From: a virus
Virus record (IMG/VR): IMGVR_UViG_3300033148_005058
Span: 1 to 64,000 of that record
DNA: 64,000 nt
Direction: 5' to 3' (one strand)
Shown piece by piece: positions 48,124 to 56,480 of this stretch. The notes beneath the pieces are model-generated. The model was not told the origin of the DNA and ran no database searches. It was given only the letters and a program-made list of their open reading frames with translations. The first letter of the stretch is position 1. Every line of letters begins with the position of its first letter. The position numbers were made by a program, and so were the translations under genes.

Positions 48124-49944
48124 ATGAAACACGATCCGATACCGATTATTATTCCGACATTCAATGCTGTACACCATCTCAAGCGATGTATTTCTACTCT
48201 GACACAACGCACTCTCAGGGACTACCATGTTTATGTGGCAGATGATTGCTCTCCTCAAACTGCGCTGCAAGAGTATCTGAACGATATTTCCGCCCTCGCT
48301 AATATCACGGTGTTCAAAGCGCGGACGCGGAAGGGCTACGCAGAGATTAACAACTGGGCAATAGCACAAATACCCCCCTCGGAGTACCTCTGCTTGCTGA
48401 ACTCAGACATCGAACCGCTGGAGGGGTGGCTGACCGCTATGGCAGAGGAGTTAGACACTGACTCGAAGGTAGGGATTGTAGGAGCCCGCCTACTTTACCC
48501 AGATACAAAGGGCGCGCCCCACCAACTAACGATCCAGCACGCGGGGGTGGCTCGAACCGCAGATAATCTACCCTACCATCCTTTCCGGGGGCAGCCTGTC
48601 GATTACGAACCGGCGGCTCGACGACGAGAGATCAACGCAGTTACATTTGCGTGTGCGCTTATTCGACGTAGTTTGTGGGATCAGCAGGGTGGACTCGACG
48701 AGGGCTACGCCGGCGGTAACTTCGAGGACGTGGACTTTTGCTGGCGTGCTAGAGATGCGGGCTGGAAGGTCATTTATCAGCCCAAGGCTACCTTGTACCA
48801 CTACGAACACGGTTCTGGGACTGAATGGGTTGAGAAGCATTCTTACACAAACAGCATCCGGCTACGCAAAACGTTTGCCGGTTTGGGGAGCGATGAACAC
48901 TTGTTCAATCTGTCGCCGACGATGTCAGATGGGAGCCCTGTACCAGGTGTCGAAATAGAAGAAGAAGAAGAAGAGGAAAAGATAGAAGTAGAAGAGCCCG
49001 CGCAACCTCCGGAAGACGCATTAGACTCCCCTGTGCAGCCTACGACAGCGTCTCTAAAGTTTGCTCTCTCTGTAATCATTCCTGTATATAACCGTCGAGA
49101 GCATCTTTATCTGTGCCTGTGCGCTTTGGAGCGGTGCCTGGATCACTACAAGAAGCCCTTAGAGGTCATTGTAGTAGATGACGGTTCCACTGACGATCCA
49201 CTAGGTGTGATGCTGGAGTTCCAAGATCGCTTTGATTTGCAATATAGGTGGCAACCACATCATGGTTATAGAGCATCCTTGGCGTATAATCGAGGGTGCG
49301 CTATAGCGCGTGGAGAGGCTTTCTTGCTTTTGGGTTCTGATATTTTACTAGAAGCCCCTTCGCTGGTACACCTGATGAATCTGCACGCGGCTAACCCTGA
49401 TGCGCTTATTGCAGGACAGTACGACTGGCTGCATCCTATGCAAATCCACCCGTATGACGTTTATTCTAATTGGGAGGCAATTGTAGAGGAAACTTTGCCC
49501 CCTACCCCTTTTGGACGAAGACTCAAAGGGATTATTGGGACAGATCCACGATTTTTAGAGCGCCCAGAACTGTTCGAGGGCGCTCCGCAAGCGCAATATG
49601 CAGCTCAACTATTTGCTGATGTTTTGATGTTTCCCAAACACGTCTACAATGCTCTTGGAGGCTTCGATGAGACGATGGTTACACACGGGGGGCAGGACTG
49701 CGAATTGAGTATCAGGTGTCAACAGGCAGGCTACCCAGCGATTTTTACAAAGCTAGTACACGGCTACCATATCTATCATGACAGGGATCAAAAAGCGCAC
49801 CGCAAAACGCTAGCGGAGAATGTTTTGTATATAATGACCAAGCACGACCTTGCTGCGGTAGGACTTCAAGTGCAGGGTACAGGCGAGGATATTTTTATTG
49901 CACCTAGTTATAGAGGAGGACCAGAGAAACATGCCAAAGCATAA
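48124..49944 (+). CDS. glycosyltransferase with two GT2 domains
   Basis: A 606-residue protein. Domain 1 (residues 1-260) has IIPTFNAVHHLKRCISTL, ADDCSP and LLNSDIEPLEGW (DxD-type). An acidic linker (residues about 278-295) leads to domain 2 (IIPVYNRREHLYLCL, VVDDGSTDDP, LLLGSDILLEAP). Both are GT-A folds that use nucleotide sugars. Two domains in one chain suggest processive or two-step sugar addition. GGGAGGGGGACC precedes the ATG. It opens the sugar cassette after the terminase. Confidence 0.85.
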   Translation: MKHDPIPIIIPTFNAVHHLKRCISTLTQRTLRDYHVYVADDCSPQTALQEYLNDISALANITVFKARTRKGYAEINNWAIAQIPPSEYLCLLNSDIEPLEGWLTAMAEELDTDSKVGIVGARLLYPDTKGAPHQLTIQHAGVARTADNLPYHPFRGQPVDYEPAARRREINAVTFACALIRRSLWDQQGGLDEGYAGGNFEDVDFCWRARDAGWKVIYQPKATLYHYEHGSGTEWVEKHSYTNSIRLRKTFAGLGSDEHLFNLSPTMSDGSPVPGVEIEEEEEEEKIEVEEPAQPPEDALDSPVQPTTASLKFALSVIIPVYNRREHLYLCLCALERCLDHYKKPLEVIVVDDGSTDDPLGVMLEFQDRFDLQYRWQPHHGYRASLAYNRGCAIARGEAFLLLGSDILLEAPSLVHLMNLHAANPDALIAGQYDWLHPMQIHPYDVYSNWEAIVEETLPPTPFGRRLKGIIGTDPRFLERPELFEGAPQAQYAAQLFADVLMFPKHVYNALGGFDETMVTHGGQDCELSIRCQQAGYPAIFTKLVHGYHIYHDRDQKAHRKTLAENVLYIMTKHDLAAVGLQVQGTGEDIFIAPSYRGGPEKHAKA

Positions 49945-50692
49945 GCACATTAGTGTAGTGATGGCGGTGCATAATCGCATAGAACATGTCCACAACGCGT
50001 TGCAGGCATGGTCGCAGCAGACCCGCAGGGACTTTACGTTAGTGGTTGCAGACGATGCGAGTACGGAACCCATTAGGGAACTAGCACTTCAATATAGTCG
50101 CAGTTTCCATGTCAGACATGTGTACTCAGGCGGCGTTTTGCCTCTCGGAGTCGCTGCTAACCTAAACGTGGGTACTAAATCGGTTCCAAAGGCCACTACC
50201 CACATTTGGTATACCGATGGAGATATTCTCTTTGCGCCAGACGCTATTGAGAATGCCTACAAACACATTAAGCGGTATTCCAAACGGGTCCTTGCTGGCC
50301 GCTATGATTGGATACCCGCCTCTGGAGATCGCTCTAATGCTAGTCCTGACCACCGTTTGGGGGTGCATGGCAAGACGTGGTTCAATGGGAGGCTTCTAAA
50401 GTCTTGCAGGGCCGTTTTGGGGGCTAATATCATTATTCCCATACAGGCTTGGCATGATATTGGCGGGTGGGATGAGCATATTCCGGGAGCTAATGCCGAT
50501 GATTGCGATTTCGGATGGAGCCTGACGGATGCAGGATACCACCTGCTGACCTGCAATGATATTACCGGATTCCATCAATGGCACCCCCGAAATGAGATAG
50601 AATTAGCCCGCTACAAAGAATCCATGCCCTACATTTTCCGTAAGCATGGGCAAGCTGTTCCGGCACAATATAGGAAATATGACCATGCCTAG
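49931..50692 (+). CDS. GT2-family glycosyltransferase
   Basis: A 253-residue GT-A glycosyltransferase: ISVVMAVHNRIEHVHNAL, VVADDASTEPI, WYTDGDILFAPDA (DxD) and a C-terminal acceptor region with DEHIPGANADDCDFGWSL. ATG 49931 follows AGAGGAGGACC and overlaps the end of the double-domain enzyme. It is related to domain 2 of that enzyme. Confidence 0.85.
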   Translation: MPKHKHISVVMAVHNRIEHVHNALQAWSQQTRRDFTLVVADDASTEPIRELALQYSRSFHVRHVYSGGVLPLGVAANLNVGTKSVPKATTHIWYTDGDILFAPDAIENAYKHIKRYSKRVLAGRYDWIPASGDRSNASPDHRLGVHGKTWFNGRLLKSCRAVLGANIIIPIQAWHDIGGWDEHIPGANADDCDFGWSLTDAGYHLLTCNDITGFHQWHPRNEIELARYKESMPYIFRKHGQAVPAQYRKYDHA

Positions 50693-51692
50693 AGTGCTCT
50701 ACGATGGAACTGAGGTAGAAGCCTCTGAGCCCCGCCTGTGGCCCATTGAGTGGATCAACTTCAGGTGCCATCCCTGTACTGATTGGGAAGGTGTTTATAA
50801 ATACCTGGATGGGCGTCTGGAAGAGAAGCCTATTCTTCTCTGCAAGCACTGTCTGGTTGTTTTAGATGGGTGGCATAGATTAGCCAGTTGGTGGCGAGAA
50901 GGCCGCCGGTACGTTCCGGTTCAATTAACTGACACCCACCTGGGAGGCTCTCACGATGAGTGTCACATCAATGAGGTGCCTTGGATGTCTACGTTACAAC
51001 CTTGGGCAAGTCTCGACTGTGTATCAGGAAGTTATTTGGAAGACGATTTTCAACATCCTCTCTTTGCGGCGGAGGCAGCAACGATTAGAGGGTTAGGTCC
51101 TCCCAGGCTACCCCCTTTGCGCTTGTGGGAGCATGTTAGGGCAACCCTGTTTCTTGGAGTGCTTCAAGGACGACAGGTACTAGATGTAGGCACCCGTGAG
51201 AGTCTATTGCCCGGCTACTTAGCTAGTAAGGGTGCTTCTGTAACAGCAATTGACCTAGATACGCAGCAGATCAGGGAGGCCCCAGGAGTAGTTGTTCAAC
51301 AAGCCGATGCTACAAAACTACCCTTTGAAGATAACAGCTTCGACATTGTTATCAGCACAGCCTGCATTAAGCATATCCCAGAAGACACATTAGCAGTCTC
51401 TGAAATGCTACGGGTACTGAAGCCTCATCGTTTGCTAGCGCTGACGTTTGATTTCGGGCAGAAGTATGAAGAGCTTCCAAGCCTTTCTACGGGGAGGCGT
51501 GTTTACGACAAGGAGGCTATTTATCGCCAGCTAATTGACCCATTCCAGGGGCAGGCAGCCCTTTGCAGGCCAGCTAACTTTGATCGCAGTAATTGGGATG
51601 ATTGGCCTATTAAAGTACAGTCACCTGCTACTTTTGCACGAGGAGTAAATATCCAAACCGCCTTTGTTTTATTACGAAAGGATCAGCAGTGA
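50679..51692 (+). CDS. ParB-like / SAM-dependent methyltransferase fusion
   Basis: A 337-residue protein. Residues 30-85 (CKHCLVVLDGWHRLASWW, RYVPVQLTD) match the ParB/sulfiredoxin nucleotide-binding fold. Residues about 160-260 form a class I methyltransferase (VLDVGTRESLLPGYLASKG, AIDLDTQQ, DATKLPFEDNSFDIVIS). It overlaps the previous gene and sits between glycosyltransferases, so a sugar or protein methyl transfer is more likely than partitioning. ATG 50679 or 50685 is possible. Confidence 0.7.
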   Translation: MTMPRVLYDGTEVEASEPRLWPIEWINFRCHPCTDWEGVYKYLDGRLEEKPILLCKHCLVVLDGWHRLASWWREGRRYVPVQLTDTHLGGSHDECHINEVPWMSTLQPWASLDCVSGSYLEDDFQHPLFAAEAATIRGLGPPRLPPLRLWEHVRATLFLGVLQGRQVLDVGTRESLLPGYLASKGASVTAIDLDTQQIREAPGVVVQQADATKLPFEDNSFDIVISTACIKHIPEDTLAVSEMLRVLKPHRLLALTFDFGQKYEELPSLSTGRRVYDKEAIYRQLIDPFQGQAALCRPANFDRSNWDDWPIKVQSPATFARGVNIQTAFVLLRKDQQ

Positions 51693-52732
51693 AAATAGCC
51701 TTTGTTTACAATGCAGGGCGTCCTTCTGCCTTCAAGGGGAAGACATATGAAATGGCAGATAGTGGAGGCTCTGAGGGTTCTGCGGTAAACTACGCATTTG
51801 CCTTGGTCTCTTTAGGGCATGAAGTGCATATGTACACCCCTGGAACTTCTCCAGTGACTTACAGGGGGGTAGAGTGGAGAGATATCCAGACTCGCGCGCG
51901 CTTTGAGGAAAAGTATGATGCAGCCATTGCTATACGCTTTCCTCTTGCCCTTCGGGGCATGGCTGCTAAAGTCAAGGCACTATACTGTTGCGATCCAGCA
52001 GTGTCTATACTCCCTGCCTATATAGACTCCGGCGATGTCCACTTAGTCATTACTATCAGTGAGCATCAGACACAGCGATTCCGAAAGTTATATGCAATTT
52101 CAGAGGAGATGTTTCTGATAAGCAATGCAGGAGTAGTATGGGCAGATTACGACCGCTCCAATGTCGTTAAGAGACGAGGGAGATGTATTTATTGTAGTGT
52201 CCCTCAGCGAGGGTTACGGGCATTAGAAGGTATCTGGCCACTAATCCGTCAACAAGTCCCTTGGGCTACATTGCACGTTACAGGTGATATGGAGCTGTGG
52301 GGAATCCAAAACGACCCTCGGATCGAAGATCTCTGTAGACGAATGGAGGAGCTTGCCGGGGTAACAATGCTGGGGTTACTTTCTAGGGAGGAACTGATCC
52401 AAGAGCAGCTACAGAGTCAGGTTATGCTACTCCCAGGGAATCCAATATCGCCTGAGATGTGCTGCATGGCTGCTATGGAATGTGCTGCTGCGCGCAACGC
52501 GCTTCTTGTGACAGATTTGTATGCGCTACCTGAGAGAGTAATAGGAGGTCATACAGGATATATCGTCCCAAGGGGAGCTAACTGGCATCGAAGGTACGCT
52601 GCGACAGCGGTGCAGCTTCTGATGAGCCTGGACTTATCTGTGATGCAGTATTGGGCACGCGCTGTAGAGCGAGAGCACGATTATGGGGTGCTGGCCCAAC
52701 AATGGGTAAGACGATTGGAGGAACTATTGTGA
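51689..52732 (+). CDS. GT4-type glycosyltransferase
   Basis: A 347-residue GT-B fold enzyme starting at GTG behind AAAGGATCAGCA. N-terminal KIAFVYNAGRPS, a middle WATLHVTGDME strand and a C-terminal nucleotide-sugar site region (QVMLLPGNPISPEMCCMAAMECAA in the place of the usual E..G..E) are seen. It overlaps the preceding and following genes by four bases. A typical alpha-hexosyl transfer is expected. Confidence 0.75.
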   Translation: MKIAFVYNAGRPSAFKGKTYEMADSGGSEGSAVNYAFALVSLGHEVHMYTPGTSPVTYRGVEWRDIQTRARFEEKYDAAIAIRFPLALRGMAAKVKALYCCDPAVSILPAYIDSGDVHLVITISEHQTQRFRKLYAISEEMFLISNAGVVWADYDRSNVVKRRGRCIYCSVPQRGLRALEGIWPLIRQQVPWATLHVTGDMELWGIQNDPRIEDLCRRMEELAGVTMLGLLSREELIQEQLQSQVMLLPGNPISPEMCCMAAMECAAARNALLVTDLYALPERVIGGHTGYIVPRGANWHRRYAATAVQLLMSLDLSVMQYWARAVEREHDYGVLAQQWVRRLEELL

Positions 52733-53295
52733 CACTTCCGCAGGTATATCCACAGGCGAAACTGGCGTATCGAGAGAACATCGCTTTCGGACAAAACGTT
52801 ATTATTGATGACTTTGTGTTCATCGTCAGTCGAAGATTGACTCGCCTGGGAGACTTTGTTCACATCGCATCCTTTGCCTCCATCACCGGAGGGGGAGAGT
52901 GTAATATAGGAGCCTACTCCACGCTTTCTAGCGGGGCAAGGATATTTACCGGCACAGAGGATATTTCGGGCGACAGCCTTCTTGGAGCAGCTATTCCGGA
53001 GCCGTTTCGCGTTGCTATTCGCTCGCGGGTAGAGATCGGGAAGCATTGTATGGTGGGGGCTAACTCAGTTATCCTTCCAGGAGTAGTTATCCCTGATGGT
53101 ACCGTAGTTGGTGCAATGTCTCTTGTATTGCAGAACACCACGCTGGAACCCTGGAGTATCTATGCAGGGTGCCCAGTAAGGAAACTGCGAAAGCGGCCCA
53201 AGGAACGCATACTAGAGTTGGAAGCTGCCTTTGTCCGAGAGCAGCACCGGAAGAGAATGTGGGAAACATCTACTCCGAGGCCGGAGAAATCATGA
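52729..53295 (+). CDS. left-handed beta-helix acetyltransferase
   Basis: A 188-residue protein with hexapeptide repeats (IAFGQNVIIDDFVFI, IGAYSTLSSGARI, VEIGKHCMVGANSVILPGVVIPDGTVVGAMSLV), the trimeric LbH fold of sugar O- or N-acetyltransferases. GTG 52729 follows GGAGG and overlaps the upstream stop (GTGA). Next to an aminotransferase it most likely acetylates an amino sugar nucleotide. Confidence 0.85.
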   Translation: MTLPQVYPQAKLAYRENIAFGQNVIIDDFVFIVSRRLTRLGDFVHIASFASITGGGECNIGAYSTLSSGARIFTGTEDISGDSLLGAAIPEPFRVAIRSRVEIGKHCMVGANSVILPGVVIPDGTVVGAMSLVLQNTTLEPWSIYAGCPVRKLRKRPKERILELEAAFVREQHRKRMWETSTPRPEKS

Positions 53296-54488
53296 AGAAA
53301 CTGGCAATCTTCGGAGGGCCACCAGCGTTTAAAGAGCCAAAGCACGTGGGGCGTCCTAACATGGCTGACTCAAAGAAGATACTTCATCGCTTTAAGGAAG
53401 TTCTCGATAGTCACTGGCTTACCAACAATGGAAGACAAGTACAGCAATTGGAGGCTCGGATTTGCGCTGCGTTGGATATACCTTGGTGCGTAGCTGTAGC
53501 CAATGGGACATTAGGTTTAGAGATAGCGGCGGGAGCTTTGATGCCTGTCCTTGGAGAGGTTATTATGCCCTCGTTCACCTTCATAGCGACGCCTAATGCA
53601 CTTGCTTGGCGTGGATACACACCTATTTTTGCAGATATTGATCCTGATACGCATGTTTTGGATCCCAAGGATGTAGAACGCAAGATCACGGACCACACAG
53701 TTGGCATACTTGGGGTGCATCTTTGGGGCACCCCCTGTGCCCCTGGACAACTTGCAACAATAGCTGCAAAATACAGATTAGCTTTATTCTTTGATGCAGC
53801 ACACGCTTTTCGTTGTGGCCCTCCATGGGAGCGTATTGGCCATTATGGAAATTGTGAGGTATTCTCCTTCCATGCTACCAAGTTTTTCAATTCTATTGAA
53901 GGTGGCGCTCTAGTAACGTCTAGTACAGCTTTAGCGGCGCGTTTTAGAAGAATGCGGAACTTTGGCTTTTTGGGCGATGGAACACATACAACTTCTGAAC
54001 TGGGTATCAATGCTAAAATGAGTGAGTTTCACGCTGCCGTTGGTTTGTTAAACATTGAAGAGATGCCAAGAATTATTACACATAATATCCAGAATTATGA
54101 ACTTTATAGAGAAGGGCTTGACAGCCCTCTTATTTGGTGGTATCCTATACGTAACGATAGCAATTTCCAGTATGTTGTTATGAAAGTGCTTGGGGACGAT
54201 CTTTCAGCGGATATGCTTGTAAAGGTGCTTCAAGCGGAGAATATCCTCGCTCGAAGGTACTTTTCACCCCCTTGTCACAAAATGGATCCATATAATAAGC
54301 GTCTGTGGGATCTTCCAGTAACGGAGGAGGTTGCTTATAGAACGGTTGTTTTGCCCACTGGTTTGGCTATGAGTCAAGAGGACGTTAGTAAAGTTTGCGA
54401 TGTGATTAGATATTGTTTTGCTCATATCGAGGAGGTAAATAAGGCAGATGGAAAAGAAAAAGTATCCTTGCCCTGGAAGCGGGATTAG
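53292..54488 (+). CDS. DegT/DnrJ/EryC1 sugar aminotransferase
   Basis: A 398-residue PLP enzyme. The N-terminal VAVANGTLGLEIAAGAL phosphate site (about residue 69), the FFDAAHAF Asp strand and the FHATKFFNSIEGG Schiff-base Lys (about residue 198) are visible. It would transfer an amino group to a keto sugar nucleotide. ATG 53292 follows CCGGAGAAATC within the acetyltransferase end. With that neighbour it suggests synthesis of an N-acetylated amino sugar. A keto-sugar producing dehydratase is not in the window. Confidence 0.85.
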   Translation: MKKLAIFGGPPAFKEPKHVGRPNMADSKKILHRFKEVLDSHWLTNNGRQVQQLEARICAALDIPWCVAVANGTLGLEIAAGALMPVLGEVIMPSFTFIATPNALAWRGYTPIFADIDPDTHVLDPKDVERKITDHTVGILGVHLWGTPCAPGQLATIAAKYRLALFFDAAHAFRCGPPWERIGHYGNCEVFSFHATKFFNSIEGGALVTSSTALAARFRRMRNFGFLGDGTHTTSELGINAKMSEFHAAVGLLNIEEMPRIITHNIQNYELYREGLDSPLIWWYPIRNDSNFQYVVMKVLGDDLSADMLVKVLQAENILARRYFSPPCHKMDPYNKRLWDLPVTEEVAYRTVVLPTGLAMSQEDVSKVCDVIRYCFAHIEEVNKADGKEKVSLPWKRD

Positions 54489-54564
54489 AAGTGGCGGTGC
54501 AGGTCGAAAAGCGGGACGCGGTAAGGGCAAAGGTCCTCGCGGCGTACCAATCGGGAAGAAATAG
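54448..54564 (+). CDS. tiny basic Gly/Arg/Lys-rich protein (38 residues)
   Basis: A 38-residue frame with GAGGAGGTAAATAAGGCAG before the ATG, overlapping the aminotransferase end. It is rich in Gly, Arg and Lys (SGGAGRKAGRGKGKGPRG) and has one Cys. Very basic small proteins of this kind may bind nucleic acid. It ends 11 bases before the next ATG and contributes to its ribosome site. Confidence 0.5.
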   Translation: MEKKKYPCPGSGIRSGGAGRKAGRGKGKGPRGVPIGKK

Positions 54565-54575
54565 GAGGAAATGTT

Positions 54576-55397
54576 ATGGAGAGCTCTTTCAGTATGGAGG
54601 GATCTCTAGCTACTAGGATAGCTAGGGCAGTGCAGATTCTGGGGCCTAGATTCTTGTGGAAGGTTCGTAACCTACCCAACATGTGTCGTGGGTGGCGCGT
54701 TGTAATCACCCGGGTGTTCAACCTCTCAGGCATTATTGGGCGGCTGTACATCCGTGTGCAAAAGGCAAATGGAGACCTTATTGACTACGGCCTTGTAAGT
54801 CTTCGCGTTGTGACCACCGCGTTCGTCGATCTCATGGTGGATCAGCTCATTGCAGAATCATCCGTCTGGGGAGATTTCAAGTATCACGACTCTGGTATTG
54901 GCACAACTAGTGCTGCCATTGGTGATACTGATATAGAAACTACCGATGGTGAGGCTAGAGCTGTGGGTACCCAAGTGGAGAATGCTCATAATATCTATGA
55001 GAGCGTTGGAACTATTGCGTATACTTCTACTAAAGCAATCACTGAGCACGGTCTGTTCAATGCCTCTACTGGGGTTACACTACTGGACCGCCACACGTTT
55101 AGTGCGGTCAATGTGGAAAATGGTGACAGCATTAAACTTGGTGCCCTCGCAGCGTAATCTGCGATGGAAAACCCTCTCTGATCAAATCGAACCCTGAGAA
55201 GGCAACGAACTGGAAGCGAAAGCACCAGAAGAGACTGAGCGAGAGGGGAGCCGACCGGGAAACCGAGGCTCGTGCAACAGTCCGAACTTTGGGGAAAAGG
55301 AACCCAAAGAGATAAGCAGAAATGGCTTATCCAGCGCAAAGCGCTAGTAACAAATTGCGAGTTCACCTATAGACTAACTTGTACGCCAGGAGGCTGA
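54576..55397 (+). CDS. virion-associated protein, gene split by a group I intron
   Basis: Exon 1 is 54576-55132 and exon 2 is 55358-55397, giving 198 residues. Before splicing the frame stops at 55157 (193 residues ending SIKLGALAA). After splicing it ends DSIEFTYRLTCTPGG, the usual form of this phage protein type (GDSI.FTY.LT). Residues 105-135 hold HDSGIGTTSAAIGDT, and residues 170-190 hold GVTLLDRHTFSAVNVENGD. A relative lies at 8682-9149. GGAGGAAATGTT precedes the ATG. Probably a minor structural protein. Confidence 0.75.
55133..55357 (+). ncRNA. compact group I self-splicing intron without ORF
   Basis: 225 bases. The guide CTTGGTGC (55137-55144) pairs fully with joined exons GCAT^CGAG, with the required U.G pair at the 5' site and a final G (55357). 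Helices: P2 TCGCAG/CTGCGA (55147-55164), P3 CCCTCTC/GAGAGGG (55172-55178/55241-55247), P4 TCG/CGA, P5 with GAGA loop, P6 CTGG/CCAG with GAAA loop, P7 GACTG/CAGTC (55233-55237/55278-55282), P8 with GAAA loop (55248-55271), P9 (55287-55309), P9.1 and P9.2. The P3/P7 pseudoknot has the order required for group I. No endonuclease gene lies inside. Confidence 0.85.
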
Positions 55398-55400
55398 GAG

Positions 55401-55889
55401 ATGAAAATTGTCAAAGTAAGAATTCGGCGGGGTGGCGTAGGAGAGGATATGATGGTCTATCCCGCTCCTTACAATGCCCAAGAAGTAGACCGTTCTGGAG
55501 TAGGCCCCTGTGGAATCAATGGGACAGGGGCGTATTCTGGTGGTATTGGTAGAGGACAGGATCACGAGTTTTGTCTGATCCTTCTGGATGATGAGGTGGC
55601 TGATCGCTATCTTGAGAGTCCGGACATGGAAGAGGTATCTGCTGCTGTAGCTGATTCCCTGATGGAGGAGTGGCGTCTCGATAACGATGAGTCAGAGGAG
55701 GTTGTAACAGATCCGGCAAGGCTTCAAGCTATTGTGGCGAAACAGGGGGCTGGAATAGCTCTCTCGCAAGAAGACCTAGATGCCTTAGACCCAGAGAAAC
55801 CTACCAGAGGGATCAATAAGCGCTTGCAGCCGATGAGTGTACTTGTTGCTAAAACGGGTAAGACACTCAGTCCTGTGGGAGTAAAGTAA
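55401..55889 (+). CDS. hypothetical protein after the intron-containing gene
   Basis: A 162-residue protein. AGGAGG, in the last codons of exon 2, lies seven bases before the ATG. Residues 15-60 are Gly-rich (GINGTGAYSGGIGRGQDHEF). The rest is helical and acidic. No family recognised. A virion role is guessed from its neighbours. Confidence 0.6.
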   Translation: MKIVKVRIRRGGVGEDMMVYPAPYNAQEVDRSGVGPCGINGTGAYSGGIGRGQDHEFCLILLDDEVADRYLESPDMEEVSAAVADSLMEEWRLDNDESEEVVTDPARLQAIVAKQGAGIALSQEDLDALDPEKPTRGINKRLQPMSVLVAKTGKTLSPVGVK

Positions 55890-55893
55890 ATTA

Positions 55894-56478
55894 GTGGCCC
55901 AGGTTTGTATCTCCGTAGCAACAAAGGGACATATGCACGCGGCCACCGTTGAGTGGTTGCTGCGTGCATTCGTCCAACTTGCTCCCGATGTGATCGTGCA
56001 TATTGTAAGGGATCCTAATCCTCTACAACACGCCCGCTGTGAGCAGGTAAGGCGTTTTTTGGCCACAGGTTGCTCTCACATCTTTTTACTAGATTCCGAT
56101 TGTGTACCACAAGATAGGACTATTCAGAAACTACTAGCGCATCAGCAGTTGATTGTAGCAGCCCCCCATCCTACGATAAAGGGTAACGAGATGGGCTTAA
56201 TGGTGCTAGATCGCGATGATAAAGGTGCCTATGTACAACATCGACCGCTAATGGGAATGCAGGGGCCTAATGTTGTAGTCGGTTGCGCAGGAATGTTGAT
56301 CCATAGAGCTGTGTTCGATATTATCCACGATCCCTGGTTTAGATGTCTGTACGATGAACTTGGATTCATAGTTTGCACTGAGGATTTTGATTTTTGCAAC
56401 CGAGCTCACGCTGCAGGCATAGATGTTTGGGCTGATTGTGACCTAGTACAGCAACATTGGGTTGAGGTGCCTATTTAA
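55894..56478 (+). CDS. GT2-like glycosyltransferase, short
   Basis: A 194-residue protein starting at GTG. VCISVATKGHMHAATVEWLL, a HIFLLDSDCVPQ strand with the DxD and CTEDFDFCNRAHAAG near the C-terminus show a minimal GT-A fold like those of phage and surface-polysaccharide enzymes. Placed between two virion-protein genes, outside the main sugar cassette. Confidence 0.75.
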   Translation: MAQVCISVATKGHMHAATVEWLLRAFVQLAPDVIVHIVRDPNPLQHARCEQVRRFLATGCSHIFLLDSDCVPQDRTIQKLLAHQQLIVAAPHPTIKGNEMGLMVLDRDDKGAYVQHRPLMGMQGPNVVVGCAGMLIHRAVFDIIHDPWFRCLYDELGFIVCTEDFDFCNRAHAAGIDVWADCDLVQQHWVEVPI

Positions 56479-56480
56479 CT

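Noticed and set aside
55133-55357. HEARO/omega RNA or group II intron domain V as explanation of the structured RNA
   Set aside because: A short GAAA-capped hairpin resembled domain V, but it is too short. There is no IscB/TnpB or reverse transcriptase gene. The P1/P10 guide and P3/P7 order fit group I only.
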